From contig DEIV01000060.1 of the NCBI GenBank assembly GCA_002352665.1, positions 29,341 to 93,340 on the forward strand: a DNA stretch of 64,000 bases. Direction: 5' to 3'. This document shows, piece after piece, positions 1 through 9,209 of the stretch. The notes under the pieces are model-generated. The model did no database searches. It was not told where the DNA came from and saw nothing but the letters and a program-made list of their open reading frames with translations. The position numbers were made by a program, and so were the translations under genes. Source of the DNA: Flavobacteriaceae bacterium UBA2765. Lineage in GTDB: Bacteria > Bacteroidota > Bacteroidia > Flavobacteriales > Flavobacteriaceae. Within the stretch, counting starts at the first letter, position 1, and each line of letters starts with the position of its first letter.

Positions 1-137
1 AATTGGCAGGGGTTGCAATGACCAAAAGAAGGAAACGAGAAGCTACTAACCTGATTGCTGAAGCTAAAAAATTAGACAAACATGGTGTGTTAACTGAACA
101 GATTAAGATGATGAAGCAGCAAATGAAAAAGATCTAA
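1..137 (+). CDS. C-terminal fragment of an unidentified protein
   Basis: An open frame runs in from the left edge and stops at TAA 135-137. About 44 residues are visible. They are lysine-rich and predicted helical, ending in MKQQMKKI, with no motif I can name. The frame has no in-window stop before the edge, so the gene starts outside the window. An internal ATG at 18 could also start a 39-residue peptide, but nothing supports that. Function unknown. Confidence 0.5.
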   Translation, partial: LAGVAMTKRRKREATNLIAEAKKLDKHGVLTEQIKMMKQQMKKI

Positions 138-247
138 GTTTTATCTACCTTACTGCAATGTCTTATTGATAATTTTGTTTAATATGATTGTCAGGTTGCC
201 AATGCCATAACCACCCAATATAAAATATAGTTATTTATTTTTGTGAG

Positions 248-862
248 ATGATAGAAATTAATGATTTTATTAATGATTTTTCTTCTAAGCTTAAAGTTCT
301 AAATGATACTCTACCTTGGGAAATAACTAATAATATTACAAATATTATTGAAGGGCTTATTTTAAATCTTGATAGTAGCGATTATCATATTGAAAATGGT
401 ATAGCCATTCATAACTCGGCAACAATTGAACCTGGAGTGATGATAAAAAGACCTGTTATTATAATGGAAAATTGCTTCGTGGGAGCTAACTCATATCTTA
501 GGGAAGGCGTTTTTTTGGATGAATTTGTTAAAATTGGAGCAAATTGCGAGATTAAAAGTAGTTTTATTGCCTCAAAAACAGCCATTGCACATTTAAACTA
601 TATTGGCAATAGTATTATTGGGCAACATGTAAATTTTGAGGCTGGTTCAGTTGCCGCGAATCATTATAACGAAAGAGTTTCAAAAGAAATATGGGTAAAG
701 TTCAGGCAAAAAGCAATGAATACACACACTACAAAATTTGGTGCTTTGGTTGGAGACGATTCTAGAATTGGAGCTAATGCAGTATTATCACCTGGAACAA
801 TATTAGAAAAAAAATCTATTGTTAAAAGGCTTGAATTAATTGAACAGTTACGGGAGGAGTAA
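248..862 (+). CDS. Left-handed beta-helix (hexapeptide-repeat) acyltransferase-like protein
   Basis: This is a 204-residue cytoplasmic protein. After about 55 helical residues it shows hexapeptide-type turns (NSATIEPGVMI, NCFVGANSYL, FVKIGANCEI, DSRIGANAVLSPGTIL) typical of the LbH fold of LpxA/GlmU C-terminal acyltransferases. The arrangement resembles the acetyltransferase half of UDP-GlcNAc pyrophosphorylases without the nucleotidyltransferase half. The acceptor cannot be read from sequence. ATG 248 is the only reasonable start. It lies 4 nt after a TATTTTTG box (236-243), so the transcript may be leaderless. The gene ends before a hairpin terminator shared with rpmE2. Confidence 0.75.
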   Translation: MIEINDFINDFSSKLKVLNDTLPWEITNNITNIIEGLILNLDSSDYHIENGIAIHNSATIEPGVMIKRPVIIMENCFVGANSYLREGVFLDEFVKIGANCEIKSSFIASKTAIAHLNYIGNSIIGQHVNFEAGSVAANHYNERVSKEIWVKFRQKAMNTHTTKFGALVGDDSRIGANAVLSPGTILEKKSIVKRLELIEQLREE

Positions 863-896
863 AAATCAAAATCTCAATTATCAATATGCAATAACT

Positions 897-932
897 AAAA
901 AACCTCGAAATTTTAATTTCGAGGTTTTTTAT
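897..932. terminator. Bidirectional intrinsic terminator
   Basis: A perfect 10-bp stem (AACCTCGAAA 901-910 / TTTCGAGGTT 917-926) with a six-base loop is flanked by A- and T-runs on both sides. It lies between the convergent LbH transferase gene and rpmE2, so it can serve both. Confidence 0.85.
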
Positions 933-952
933 AAGTCAGTAATTCAAAAAAA

Positions 953-1207
953 TTATTTCTTTTTGAATTTATCGTATTTAGTTTTGAATTTATCAATTCT
1001 ACCGGCACTATCTACCAATTTAACTTTTCCTGTGTAGAATGGATGTGAAGTTCTCGAAATCTCCAATTTAATTAAAGGATACTCAACACCATCAACTTCT
1101 AACGTCTCTTTTGAATCAGCTGTAGATTTTGTTAAGAATACCTCTTCATTAGACATATCTTTAAATGCTACCATTCTATAATTTTCAGGATGAATTCCTT
1201 TTCTCAT
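953..1207 (-). CDS. rpmE2: 50S ribosomal protein L31, type B
   Basis: This 84-residue protein begins MRKGIHPENYR and contains TSHPFYTGK, the L31 signatures. It lacks the CxxC zinc-ribbon cysteines of type A L31, which marks it as the zinc-independent type B form (YkgM/RpmE2). It is a component of the large ribosomal subunit. A consensus promoter lies at 1281-1310, giving a 5' leader of roughly 65 nt in which autoregulation is possible but not shown. It is single-copy here and divergent from the glutaminyl cyclase gene. Confidence 0.95.
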   Translation of the reverse strand: MRKGIHPENYRMVAFKDMSNEEVFLTKSTADSKETLEVDGVEYPLIKLEISRTSHPFYTGKVKLVDSAGRIDKFKTKYDKFKKK

Positions 1208-1270
1208 CTTTGTATTTTTTAATTGTTATAATAAATAACCATTTAATTATAAAAAAATCTACTTGGCTAT

Positions 1271-1310
1271 TTTGAGAGTGCAAATTTAATACTATTTTTG
1301 AAAATTCAAA
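1271..1310. promoter_or_regulatory. Interlocked divergent promoters (rpmE2 / glutaminyl cyclase)
   Basis: Plus strand: TTTG 1271-1274, 18 nt, TATTTTTG 1293-1300. Minus strand: TTTG (CAAA at 1307-1310), 18 nt, TAAATTTG (CAAATTTA at 1281-1288). Both match the Bacteroidota TTTG/TAnnTTTG consensus and form a dyad around position 1290. The plus promoter predicts a start near 1307 and supports ATG 1331 for the downstream lipoprotein. The minus promoter serves rpmE2. Confidence 0.65.
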
Positions 1311-1330
1311 CATTATATATATTATTTTAT

Positions 1331-2353
1331 ATGAAAAATTTAAAAATAATTTTTAGTTTAACAATAATCACTTTTTTTTTAGCCTCTTGCGGTAAGGGTT
1401 ATCGGTTAAAACTTAATTCACCTAAAAATATAAAAAGCCATCAGAAATTATCGGTATCGGTTATAGAAACATCACAAAAACCGATTGATTCTATACGTTA
1501 TTACCTTGATGGTAATAAATTGAATATGAATACTGATATAGATATTTCGAAAAATAAATTGGGAAAACATGCTATTTCTGCAACAGTATTTTTTGGAGAT
1601 CAACAAAAAAAATTAACCAATACTATTGTCTTTTTAGCAGAAAAATCGCCTGAAATTTATACTTATCAGGTAATAAATGAATATCCGCATGACGAAAAAG
1701 CTTTTACGCAAGGCTTAGAATACCAAGATGGGTATCTATATGAAAGTACCGGACATAATGGAGAATCTTCACTTCGTAAAGTTGAGTTAACCACAGGAAA
1801 GGTCTTACAGAAAATTGATTTAGACAAGAAATATTTCGGCGAAGGAATGACAATTTTTAAAGATAAAATTTTTATGCTAACCTGGCAACATAAGATTGGC
1901 TTTGTATTTAACCTTAGTACATTTGAAAAAGAAAGTGAATTCAACTATACTCAAAGTAAAGAAGGTTGGGGTTTAACACATAATGCTGAAAAGTTGATAA
2001 AGTCTGATGGTACTGAAAAAATCTGGTTTTTAAATGGGGAAACCGGTGCTGAAGAATCTTTTATTGAAGCGTATACTATTGATCGTCCTGTTGACAAATT
2101 GAATGAATTGGAATTTATAAATGGTAAAATTTATGCCAATGTATGGCAACGAAATAGTATTGTAATCATCAATCCTCAAACCGGTGCTTTAGAGGGTATA
2201 GCTGATTTAAAAGGGTTACAGGATAAATCAGGACAAACTGGCGATGATAAAGTACTAAATGGAATTGCCTATGATGCAGCAAATGATAGACTTTTTGTAA
2301 CAGGAAAAAATTGGAATAAATTATTTGAAATTAAATTCCAAAAAAAACAATAA
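1331..2353 (+). CDS. Glutaminyl-peptide cyclotransferase, lipoprotein
   Basis: The protein has 340 residues from ATG 1331. An upstream in-frame TTG at 1298 overlaps the -7 promoter box and is unlikely. A lipoprotein signal ends in LASC with Cys20. A short beta-rich domain (about 25-115) is followed by the plant-type glutamine cyclotransferase beta-propeller (YTQGLEY-like FTQGLEYQDGYLYESTG, then GEGMTIFKDKIFMLTW, LEFINGKIYANVWQ, NGIAYD). The family converts N-terminal Gln of peptides to pyroglutamate; here it would act in the periplasm or at the outer membrane. A separate lipoprotein gene starts 38 nt downstream on the same strand. Confidence 0.88.
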   Translation: MKNLKIIFSLTIITFFLASCGKGYRLKLNSPKNIKSHQKLSVSVIETSQKPIDSIRYYLDGNKLNMNTDIDISKNKLGKHAISATVFFGDQQKKLTNTIVFLAEKSPEIYTYQVINEYPHDEKAFTQGLEYQDGYLYESTGHNGESSLRKVELTTGKVLQKIDLDKKYFGEGMTIFKDKIFMLTWQHKIGFVFNLSTFEKESEFNYTQSKEGWGLTHNAEKLIKSDGTEKIWFLNGETGAEESFIEAYTIDRPVDKLNELEFINGKIYANVWQRNSIVIINPQTGALEGIADLKGLQDKSGQTGDDKVLNGIAYDAANDRLFVTGKNWNKLFEIKFQKKQ

Positions 2354-2391
2354 AAAAAATAGCTTAAAGTTATATCTATAAAGAAAATCAA

Positions 2392-3939
2392 ATGCGTTTA
2401 CTGTATACATTTTTTGTAATTATTATTATAATTTTTTTGAGTTCTTGTCGGAAAGATTTTGATACCATTCAAAGTTCCGGACAACTTGAATTTTCTGTAG
2501 ATACAGTGTTGTTGAATCGTGTTTTTGATGATATTAGCTCAAGTACCCAAAGCTTTAAAGTTTATAATAGGAGTAGTGACAATATTACCATTCCAACTAT
2601 AGCTTTAGGTAGAGGAGAAAACTCATTTTACAGATTGAATGTTGACGGAATTCCGGGAAAATCTTTTCAAAATATTGATATTTTAGCCAAGGATAGCATT
2701 TTTATTTTTGTGGAGGCAACTGTAGATTTTAGTCAGGTGGATGATAACGAATTTTTTTATAGAGATTCGGTTGTTTTTCATTCAGATGCGAATGAACAAA
2801 ATGTAAAACTGGAAGCTTTAGTTCTTGATGTAAATCTCATTAGACCAGATAGAACGCAACAAACGGATGGAAGTTTTTTATATGAAACCATTGTTTTAGG
2901 AGAAGATGATCAAGGACAATTAATAGGTGTTCGTGGAACGCTATTAGAGGGAAATACAACTTTTACCAATGAAAAACCTTACCTGATTTATGGATTTGTG
3001 GGTGTTCCTGAGAATGCTACATTGACGATAAATGCCGGAGCTACATTATACTTTCATGAGAATTCTGGTATTATTGTAGAAAAAAATGCTAGTCTAAAAG
3101 TAGCTGGTGAATTTGAGAATAATGTGCTGTTTGAAGATGATAGATTAGAGCCTGAATTTGAAGATACTCCGGGTCAATGGGGTCTTATTTGGTTGCGTGC
3201 TGAAAGCAAGAATAATGATATAAACTATGCTACTATTAAGAACAATGTTATTGGTATTTTAGTTGATGATGTAGGGAATTCAAATCAAACCCTTACCATA
3301 AAGAATACTCAGATTTATAATACTTCTAATTATGGGATATTAGGAAGAGAAGCAAATATTTTAGCTGAAAATTTGGTTATTGCCAATAGCGGACAATCCA
3401 CTTTAGCTTGTACAGAAGGAGGAACTTATAATTTTATGCATTGTACTTTTGCAAATTTTTGGAATATCGGATTTAGACAATTACCTTCAGTCTTAGTTAA
3501 TAATTTTTTTACTTATGTAAACGCAAGTAATAATACAATTGTAGAGGTTAGAGATTTACAAGAAGCTAATTTTACGAATTGTATAATTGATGGTAACCAA
3601 AATATTGAATTTGTATTGGATAAAATTGAAGGTGCTGCGTTTAATTTTAATGTTAAAAACAGTATGCTAAAATTTGATACCAATAATACAGATGTTTTAA
3701 ACAATCCTCTATTTGATTTTGATAATGTAAGTTTTTATCAAAATATTATTTTAAACGGAAATTCAAATTTTAAGGATATTAGTGTAAACGATTATCTTAT
3801 AGGCCAAGATTCTGATGCTAATAGTAATGCAGATGCCAATGGAGCATCACAGGTGCCTTTTGATATATTAAATATAAGTAGAACCACGTTGCCCGATATT
3901 GGTGCGTATCAACATATAGTATTTGAGGAGGAGAATTAG
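2392..3939 (+). CDS. Right-handed beta-helix lipoprotein, function unknown
   Basis: This 515-residue protein has a lipoprotein signal (FLSSC, Cys19). An N-terminal beta-sandwich-like part (about 25-150) is followed by parallel beta-helix-type repeats rich in N, I and G (ATLTINAGATLYF, GIIVEKNASLKV, TLTIKNTQIYNTSNYGI). It ends in DIGAYQHIVFEEEN, and a DIGAYQ-type C-terminus is common in secreted Bacteroidota beta-helix proteins. No catalytic motif of polysaccharide lyases is evident. It is likely surface or periplasmic and probably co-transcribed with the glutaminyl cyclase gene upstream. It is convergent with the amidohydrolase gene, whose stop is 9 nt away. Confidence 0.7.
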   Translation: MRLLYTFFVIIIIIFLSSCRKDFDTIQSSGQLEFSVDTVLLNRVFDDISSSTQSFKVYNRSSDNITIPTIALGRGENSFYRLNVDGIPGKSFQNIDILAKDSIFIFVEATVDFSQVDDNEFFYRDSVVFHSDANEQNVKLEALVLDVNLIRPDRTQQTDGSFLYETIVLGEDDQGQLIGVRGTLLEGNTTFTNEKPYLIYGFVGVPENATLTINAGATLYFHENSGIIVEKNASLKVAGEFENNVLFEDDRLEPEFEDTPGQWGLIWLRAESKNNDINYATIKNNVIGILVDDVGNSNQTLTIKNTQIYNTSNYGILGREANILAENLVIANSGQSTLACTEGGTYNFMHCTFANFWNIGFRQLPSVLVNNFFTYVNASNNTIVEVRDLQEANFTNCIIDGNQNIEFVLDKIEGAAFNFNVKNSMLKFDTNNTDVLNNPLFDFDNVSFYQNIILNGNSNFKDISVNDYLIGQDSDANSNADANGASQVPFDILNISRTTLPDIGAYQHIVFEEEN

Positions 3940-3947
3940 ATGTGATC

Positions 3948-5222
3948 TTACTCCTTATAAACTACCCCATTTTTCATTACAAAAACCACATTTTCCATGG
4001 TATTGATATTTTGGATGGGATCATCATCGGTAGCCACAATATCAGCTAATTTACCAACTACAATACTTCCAATATTAGTGTTTTTCAATACTTTAGCATT
4101 TACTGTAGTAGCAGACTGAATGGCTTCCATTGGTAACATGCCAACTTCTACCATATAACCAAATTCTTTTCCGTTTTCACCATGAGGAAATACTCCCGCA
4201 TCTGTGCCAAAAGCAATTTTTACACCTTTTTTATAAGCTTTACCAAAAGTTTTTTGAATTTGAGGACCAATAGCCAATGCTTTAGGCACTACCAATTCAG
4301 GATAAAATCCTTTTACTGTTGCCTTATCTGCAACGTATTTTCCCGCGGTTATGGTGGGTACATAAAAAGTGCCTTTTCCCTTCATTAGATCCATAATTTC
4401 ATCTGTCATCAAAGTGCCATGTTCAATGGTGGTAATTCCAGCAAGTACTGCTCTTTTCATTCCTTCAGCACCATGAGCGTGTGCCGCAGTTATCATTCCA
4501 TAATCATTTGAGATTTTGATAATTGCTGATAACTCTTCCATAGTAAATTGAGGGCCTGACCCATCTTTGGCCACACTAAGCACACCTCCGGTAGCTGTTA
4601 TTTTAATTACATCAGCACCATTTTTATATCGCTGGCGAACTGCCTTTCTCGCATCTGCAGGACCATTGATTACGCCTTCTTTAGGTCCCGGGTCTCCTCT
4701 TAAAGCTTTTTTAACGCCATTTGTAGGATCAGCATGCCCTCCTGTAGTAGCAATAGATTTCCCGGCAGTATAAATTCTAGGACCAATAACAGTGCCCTTA
4801 TTGATTGCATTTCTTAAGGCTATATTCACACCGGATCCACCAAGATCTCTTACTGTTGTAAAACCTGCCATTAATGTTCTTTTTGCAAATACTGTTGACC
4901 TGAAAGCTATATCCGCTTCGTTCAGTTTAAATCTGTTGCTATAGCTATTGGCATCATATTCACTTTCAATATGTACATGCATATCAATTAGCCCCGGCAT
5001 TACGGTTTTGTTTTTTAAATCTATGGTCTTATCATTATCTGATGCTGCTCGAATATAGCCTTTTTTAACTGCAGTAATTTTGGCGTCTGTAATAATAACA
5101 GTCATCTCTTTTAAAACTTTACCGTTATCAGTATCAATTAGTTTTCCACAATGTAAGTAAGTACTTTGTGCAGAAATAATGAGACTGAAAAGTAAAATGT
5201 AGGCTAAGATTAGTTTTTTCAT
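3948..5222 (-). CDS. Secreted amidohydrolase (imidazolonepropionase/prolidase-like)
   Basis: This 424-residue protein has a Sec signal peptide (MKKLILAYILLFSLIISAQ). Metal ligands of the amidohydrolase superfamily are complete: HVH (His82/His84) after MPGLIDM, Lys207 in ADVIKITATGG, His248/His250 in AAHAHG, His268 in TIEHGT and Asp341 in FGTDAG. Relatives are Xaa-Pro or Xaa-Arg dipeptidases and imidazolonepropionase-like enzymes. The substrate is most likely a dipeptide or cyclic amide but is not readable from sequence. Length is typical. It is transcribed alone, convergent with the beta-helix lipoprotein gene. Confidence 0.85.
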   Translation of the reverse strand: MKKLILAYILLFSLIISAQSTYLHCGKLIDTDNGKVLKEMTVIITDAKITAVKKGYIRAASDNDKTIDLKNKTVMPGLIDMHVHIESEYDANSYSNRFKLNEADIAFRSTVFAKRTLMAGFTTVRDLGGSGVNIALRNAINKGTVIGPRIYTAGKSIATTGGHADPTNGVKKALRGDPGPKEGVINGPADARKAVRQRYKNGADVIKITATGGVLSVAKDGSGPQFTMEELSAIIKISNDYGMITAAHAHGAEGMKRAVLAGITTIEHGTLMTDEIMDLMKGKGTFYVPTITAGKYVADKATVKGFYPELVVPKALAIGPQIQKTFGKAYKKGVKIAFGTDAGVFPHGENGKEFGYMVEVGMLPMEAIQSATTVNAKVLKNTNIGSIVVGKLADIVATDDDPIQNINTMENVVFVMKNGVVYKE

Positions 5223-5303
5223 GATTAGGTTAGTTTATTAAAATGATATTTAGAAAATTTAAAATTACGAAAATTCATTAGATTTGCTAAATAAATAACT
5301 TTA

Positions 5304-5996
5304 ATGGTAGCAAAGAAAATAATTATAACAGGAGCGAGTAGGGGTATAGGATATGAAATGGTGAAACAGCTCGCTATTGAGGGACACCAAGTATTAGCAA
5401 TATCTAGAAATATTACTTCATTATTAGATCTACAGATTAACTTTAAGAATATTACGCCATTAAAAACTGATATATCAGATGATAATCAATTAAGCCAAGT
5501 AGTTGATTTTATAGAACATCAATGGAAATCTGTTGATATTTTAATTCATAATGCTGGTAAATTGGTAAATAAACCATTTTTAGAGACTACTGGTCAAGAT
5601 TTTTTAGAAGTTTATAAAGTTAATGTTTTGGCTGTTGCTGAGTTGACAAAATTAGTATTACCTTATTTGATTAAAGGTAGTCATGTTATTGCTATTAGTA
5701 GTATGGGAGGAATTCAAGGCAGTATAAAATTTCCTGGTTTAGCAGCCTATAGTTCTTCTAAAGGGGCTGTAATCACTTTAATGGAGTTATTGGCAGAGGA
5801 GTATAAACAACAGCAAATTTCATTTAACACTTTAGCTCTAGGAGCAGTGCAAACTCAAATGTTAGCAGAAGCTTTTCCAGATTATGAGGCACCAACCACA
5901 GCCAAAGCAATGGGAGCCTATATCGTTGATTTTGCATTAACAGGAAATAAATTATACAATGGTAAAGTATTGCAAGTATCATCCAGTACGCCTTAA
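5304..5996 (+). CDS. Short-chain dehydrogenase/reductase
   Basis: A 230-residue classical SDR. It has the cofactor motif TGASRGIG (residues 9-16), Asp56 for the adenine pocket, NAG (83-85), the catalytic Ser in ISSMGG (132-133) and YxxxK (Tyr149, Lys153). It is a soluble NAD(P)-dependent oxidoreductase of unknown substrate. It begins a tight same-strand run: the SprT-like gene follows after 7 nt, then the mannose-1-phosphate guanylyltransferase gene after 19 nt. No signal peptide. Confidence 0.88.
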   Translation: MVAKKIIITGASRGIGYEMVKQLAIEGHQVLAISRNITSLLDLQINFKNITPLKTDISDDNQLSQVVDFIEHQWKSVDILIHNAGKLVNKPFLETTGQDFLEVYKVNVLAVAELTKLVLPYLIKGSHVIAISSMGGIQGSIKFPGLAAYSSSKGAVITLMELLAEEYKQQQISFNTLALGAVQTQMLAEAFPDYEAPTTAKAMGAYIVDFALTGNKLYNGKVLQVSSSTP

Positions 5997-6003
5997 TTGT
6001 TAA

Positions 6004-6591
6004 ATGAAAAAAATTTTAGAAAAATATATACCTTTAGCATCAGTCGATTTAGTTGCGAATTTACTTGATAAATATCCTTGTAAGTTGAAAATTGTAAATA
6101 ACAGAAGTACAAAACATGGTGATTTTAGAAAGTTAAAAACTGGACAATATCAAATTACTATAAATAATGACTTGAATCATTATCGGTTTTTGTTAACCTT
6201 AATACATGAGCTTGCTCACTTGGTTACGCATCAAAAAAATAGTAGGGTGAAACCTCATGGTTTAGAGTGGAAGATTAATTTTCAACATTTAATGTTACCT
6301 TTTGTAAATCCCGAAATATATCCGTTAGAAATTTTACCTTTTTTAGCACGTTATTTACAGAACCCTAAGGCTAGCACCGATGCAGATGTTCATTTATCGT
6401 TAGCCTTAAAACAATTTGATCAAAAAAATGATCGGCATTATATATTTGAATTATCGGTAAAGAGTAAATTTATACATAATAATCGTATTTTTGAACTAGG
6501 AGAAAAAAGACGTACGCGTTATGAATGTGTTGAAATAAAGACTAAAAAAAAATATTTATTTCATCAGAATGCAGAAGTAAATAAAATTTAA
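6004..6591 (+). CDS. SprT-like zinc metalloprotease domain protein
   Basis: This 195-residue protein has the motif HELAHLVTH (His68, Glu69, His72) and a likely third zinc ligand at His85 (VKPHGLEWK), the SprT arrangement. The C-terminal part contains RRTRYECVEIKTKKKYLFH, which replaces the usual zinc ribbon of SprT/Spartan proteins and lacks a clear CxxC pair. It is cytoplasmic. By family it is either a protease acting on DNA-protein crosslinks or an uncharacterised peptidase. Seven nucleotides separate it from the SDR gene, so the two are probably co-transcribed. Confidence 0.82.
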   Translation: MKKILEKYIPLASVDLVANLLDKYPCKLKIVNNRSTKHGDFRKLKTGQYQITINNDLNHYRFLLTLIHELAHLVTHQKNSRVKPHGLEWKINFQHLMLPFVNPEIYPLEILPFLARYLQNPKASTDADVHLSLALKQFDQKNDRHYIFELSVKSKFIHNNRIFELGEKRRTRYECVEIKTKKKYLFHQNAEVNKI

Positions 6592-6610
6592 TATTAAAAA
6601 TAATACGTAG

Positions 6611-7699
6611 ATGAATAACAATTATTATGCAGTAATAATGGCTGGAGGTGTAGGCTCAAGATTTTGGCCTGTAAGCACAAAAAAATTTCCTAAACAATTC
6701 CATGATATGTTAGGAAAGGGAGATTCTTTATTACAAAGAACATTTAAAAGATTGTCGAAATTAATTCCAGTAGAAAATATATTAATTGCAACAAATACTA
6801 ATTACAAAGAGTTGGTTATAGAACAACTTCCTGCTATATCAGAGCAACAACTATTATTGGAACCTGCAATGCGAAATACAGCACCTTGTATTTTATATGC
6901 GGCTTTGAAAATACAGCAGAAAGACCCTAACGCAGTTATGATTGTTGCACCATCTGACCACTGGATAGATGATGAAGTAGAGTTTGTAAAAAATATAGAA
7001 ACTGCCTTTAATGCATGTGCAAAAAATGACATTTTAATGACCTTGGGTATCCAACCTAAAAGTGCAAATACGGGCTATGGCTATATAAAGTTTTCATCCA
7101 AAGGATTAGTCAGTAATGATAAAATAAAAAAAGTTGAGAATTTTACAGAAAAACCTGATTTAGCCACGGCAACAAAATTTTTGGAAAGTGGTAGTTATGT
7201 ATGGAACGCAGGTATCTTTATTTGGAGTGTAAAGAGTATAACTTTTGCTTTTACCCAGTATTTGCCTGAAATGAATGCTATATTTTGTGAAGGCTATCAT
7301 GCTTATAATACTGATTTTGAAGACGACTTTATTTCTAATAATTATGAGAAAGCCGAAAGTATTTCAATTGATTATGGTATTATGCAAAAAGCCGAAAATA
7401 TTTATACCTTACCTGTTGATTTTGGCTGGAATGACTTGGGAACATGGAGCTCTTTATATGAAAAATTAGATAAAGACAATAGCAACAATGCTGTAGTAAA
7501 TGCCAAAACAATTTTTAAGGAGTCATCAAATAATATGGTGAGTACTACAAAGCATAAACATGTGATTATTCAAGGGTTAAATGATTTTATAGTAGTTGAA
7601 AAAGATAATGTATTGTTGATTTGTCCTAAAAAAAATGAACAGGAGATCAAACAAATTGTTAGAGAAGTTAAAAAACAATTTGGTGATGATCTAGTGTAA
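6611..7699 (+). CDS. manC: Mannose-1-phosphate guanylyltransferase
   Basis: This 362-residue enzyme makes GDP-mannose from mannose-1-phosphate and GTP. It shows the nucleotidyltransferase loop MAGGVGSRFWPVS near the N-terminus, KQFHDMLG, the metal-binding VAPSDHWI, FTEKP, and the substrate motif WNAGIFIW followed by VDFGWNDLGTW. It lacks the phosphomannose isomerase domain of bifunctional ManC/AlgA proteins, as is usual in Flavobacteriia. GDP-mannose feeds polysaccharide and glycoprotein synthesis, though no other sugar-nucleotide genes are adjacent. Confidence 0.92.
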   Translation: MNNNYYAVIMAGGVGSRFWPVSTKKFPKQFHDMLGKGDSLLQRTFKRLSKLIPVENILIATNTNYKELVIEQLPAISEQQLLLEPAMRNTAPCILYAALKIQQKDPNAVMIVAPSDHWIDDEVEFVKNIETAFNACAKNDILMTLGIQPKSANTGYGYIKFSSKGLVSNDKIKKVENFTEKPDLATATKFLESGSYVWNAGIFIWSVKSITFAFTQYLPEMNAIFCEGYHAYNTDFEDDFISNNYEKAESISIDYGIMQKAENIYTLPVDFGWNDLGTWSSLYEKLDKDNSNNAVVNAKTIFKESSNNMVSTTKHKHVIIQGLNDFIVVEKDNVLLICPKKNEQEIKQIVREVKKQFGDDLV

Positions 7700-7727
7700 T
7701 AATCAATATGTCATAAACCATAAACCC

Positions 7728-9161
7728 ATGGAAGAAAATAGTAAAGTTGATGTTGATTTAGAAGTTAAAACTGAAGAAGCCAAAAAGAAAGTTACCGGAT
7801 TGCTTGGTGGTGTTAAAGAGTTTTTAGCTGTTTTATTAGATATTAAGTCGAATACGAATACGGCAGGTACAGCTCAATCTATTAAAGATAATATTTCAAT
7901 GCAAGGGCATACTGCTTGGATTCTAGTATTTTCTATTTTAATAGCTTCAATAGGTTTGAATGCAAATTCAACGGCTGTTGTAATTGGAGCGATGCTTATT
8001 TCGCCATTGATGGGCCCCATTTTAGGAGTTGGCTTGTCATTTGGTATTAATGATATTGATACATTACGTAGGTCCATGATTAATTTGGGGGTTATGATCG
8101 GTCTTAGTTTAACCACTTCATTTTTGTTTTTTAGTATTCCATTATTTCAAGAAGCTACTCCAGAGATATTAGCACGTGTTAGACCTGATGTGAGAGATGT
8201 CTTTATTGCTATTGCAGGTGGATTGGCATTAATTGTTGCCATTAGCAGACCATCACCTCAAACTAATACGGTAGCCGGTGTTGCTATTGCCACAGCCTTG
8301 ATGCCACCATTATGTACTGCAGGTTATGGATTAGCAATATGGAATTTGAATTACTTTTTTGGTGCCATGTTTTTATTTGTAATCAACACTATTTTTATAG
8401 CATTGGCTACGTTTATGATAGTGAAGTTTTTAAATTTCCCGATGGTAAAATATATCAACTCTGCCAAACGCAAGAGAATTGCTCAATTTGCGTCTATTGT
8501 GGCCTTTTTGATTCTAGCGGGTAGCATATATCAGTTTTATGGTTTGTTTAGGGAAAAACAATTTAAAGAACATGCAAATGATTTTGTAAACGAATTAAAA
8601 GATAGCGGTATTAGTATTATTGACGAGGGTTATGATAATTATGATTATAAAGATAAACAAATAAATGTTGTTTTATATGGTAAAAATCTTTCTCAAGAAG
8701 AACAAAATAAGTGGAATAGTAGACTTGAAGATTTTGGACTTAAAGGTACAAAGTTGATCATGAAACAAGGTGTTGATAATTCAGATTTAAGGGCAGAAGT
8801 AAAAGATTTAACAGACTTATACGCACAAAATCAAAAAATTATTACTTCGCGTGATGAGAGCATTAAAGAAAAGGAAGATAAAATTAGACTATTAGAAAGT
8901 GAACTGTCTAATTTTTATGACAACCAGGTGCCTTTTAAAACAATTAGTGATGAAACAAAGATTAATTACGATGGCATAGAAGCATTAAGTTATTATAAAC
9001 AGATTAAAACCGATTTTAATAGTATCGATTCACTAGCTGTGTTTAGTGTTAAATGGAAAGAAAATATTAAAAGAAAAATGCAAGAACAGCAAGAACAGAA
9101 ATTAAAGTCCTGGCTTAAAGTACGTCTTAAATTAGATACTTTAGTTGTTGTAAGAGAATAA
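7728..9161 (+). CDS. DUF389 family inner-membrane protein
   Basis: A 477-residue protein. A charged N-terminus (about 1-55) is followed by a DUF389/TIGR00341-type membrane domain with about six helices (WILVFSILIASIGLNANSTA, GAMLISPLMGPILGVGLS, VAISRPSPQTNTVAGVAIATALMPPLCTAGYG). After a last helix near residue 265 comes a soluble, partly coiled-coil C-terminal region (about 280-477), longer than in minimal members. Function of the family is unknown; a transport role is often guessed. It lies 28 nt after manC on the same strand. Confidence 0.85.
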   Translation: MEENSKVDVDLEVKTEEAKKKVTGLLGGVKEFLAVLLDIKSNTNTAGTAQSIKDNISMQGHTAWILVFSILIASIGLNANSTAVVIGAMLISPLMGPILGVGLSFGINDIDTLRRSMINLGVMIGLSLTTSFLFFSIPLFQEATPEILARVRPDVRDVFIAIAGGLALIVAISRPSPQTNTVAGVAIATALMPPLCTAGYGLAIWNLNYFFGAMFLFVINTIFIALATFMIVKFLNFPMVKYINSAKRKRIAQFASIVAFLILAGSIYQFYGLFREKQFKEHANDFVNELKDSGISIIDEGYDNYDYKDKQINVVLYGKNLSQEEQNKWNSRLEDFGLKGTKLIMKQGVDNSDLRAEVKDLTDLYAQNQKIITSRDESIKEKEDKIRLLESELSNFYDNQVPFKTISDETKINYDGIEALSYYKQIKTDFNSIDSLAVFSVKWKENIKRKMQEQQEQKLKSWLKVRLKLDTLVVVRE

Positions 9162-9209
9162 TAAAGTTATTTTCTTTATTTAGTTTTGAAATGCAAATAA
9201 TTAATCTGC

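Noticed and set aside
840..1037. A 65-residue plus-strand open frame
   Set aside because: It spans the terminator and lies antisense to rpmE2, with no supporting features.
1298..1330. TTG start for the glutaminyl cyclase lipoprotein
   Set aside because: It overlaps the -7 promoter box; ATG 1331 starts a proper lipoprotein signal peptide.
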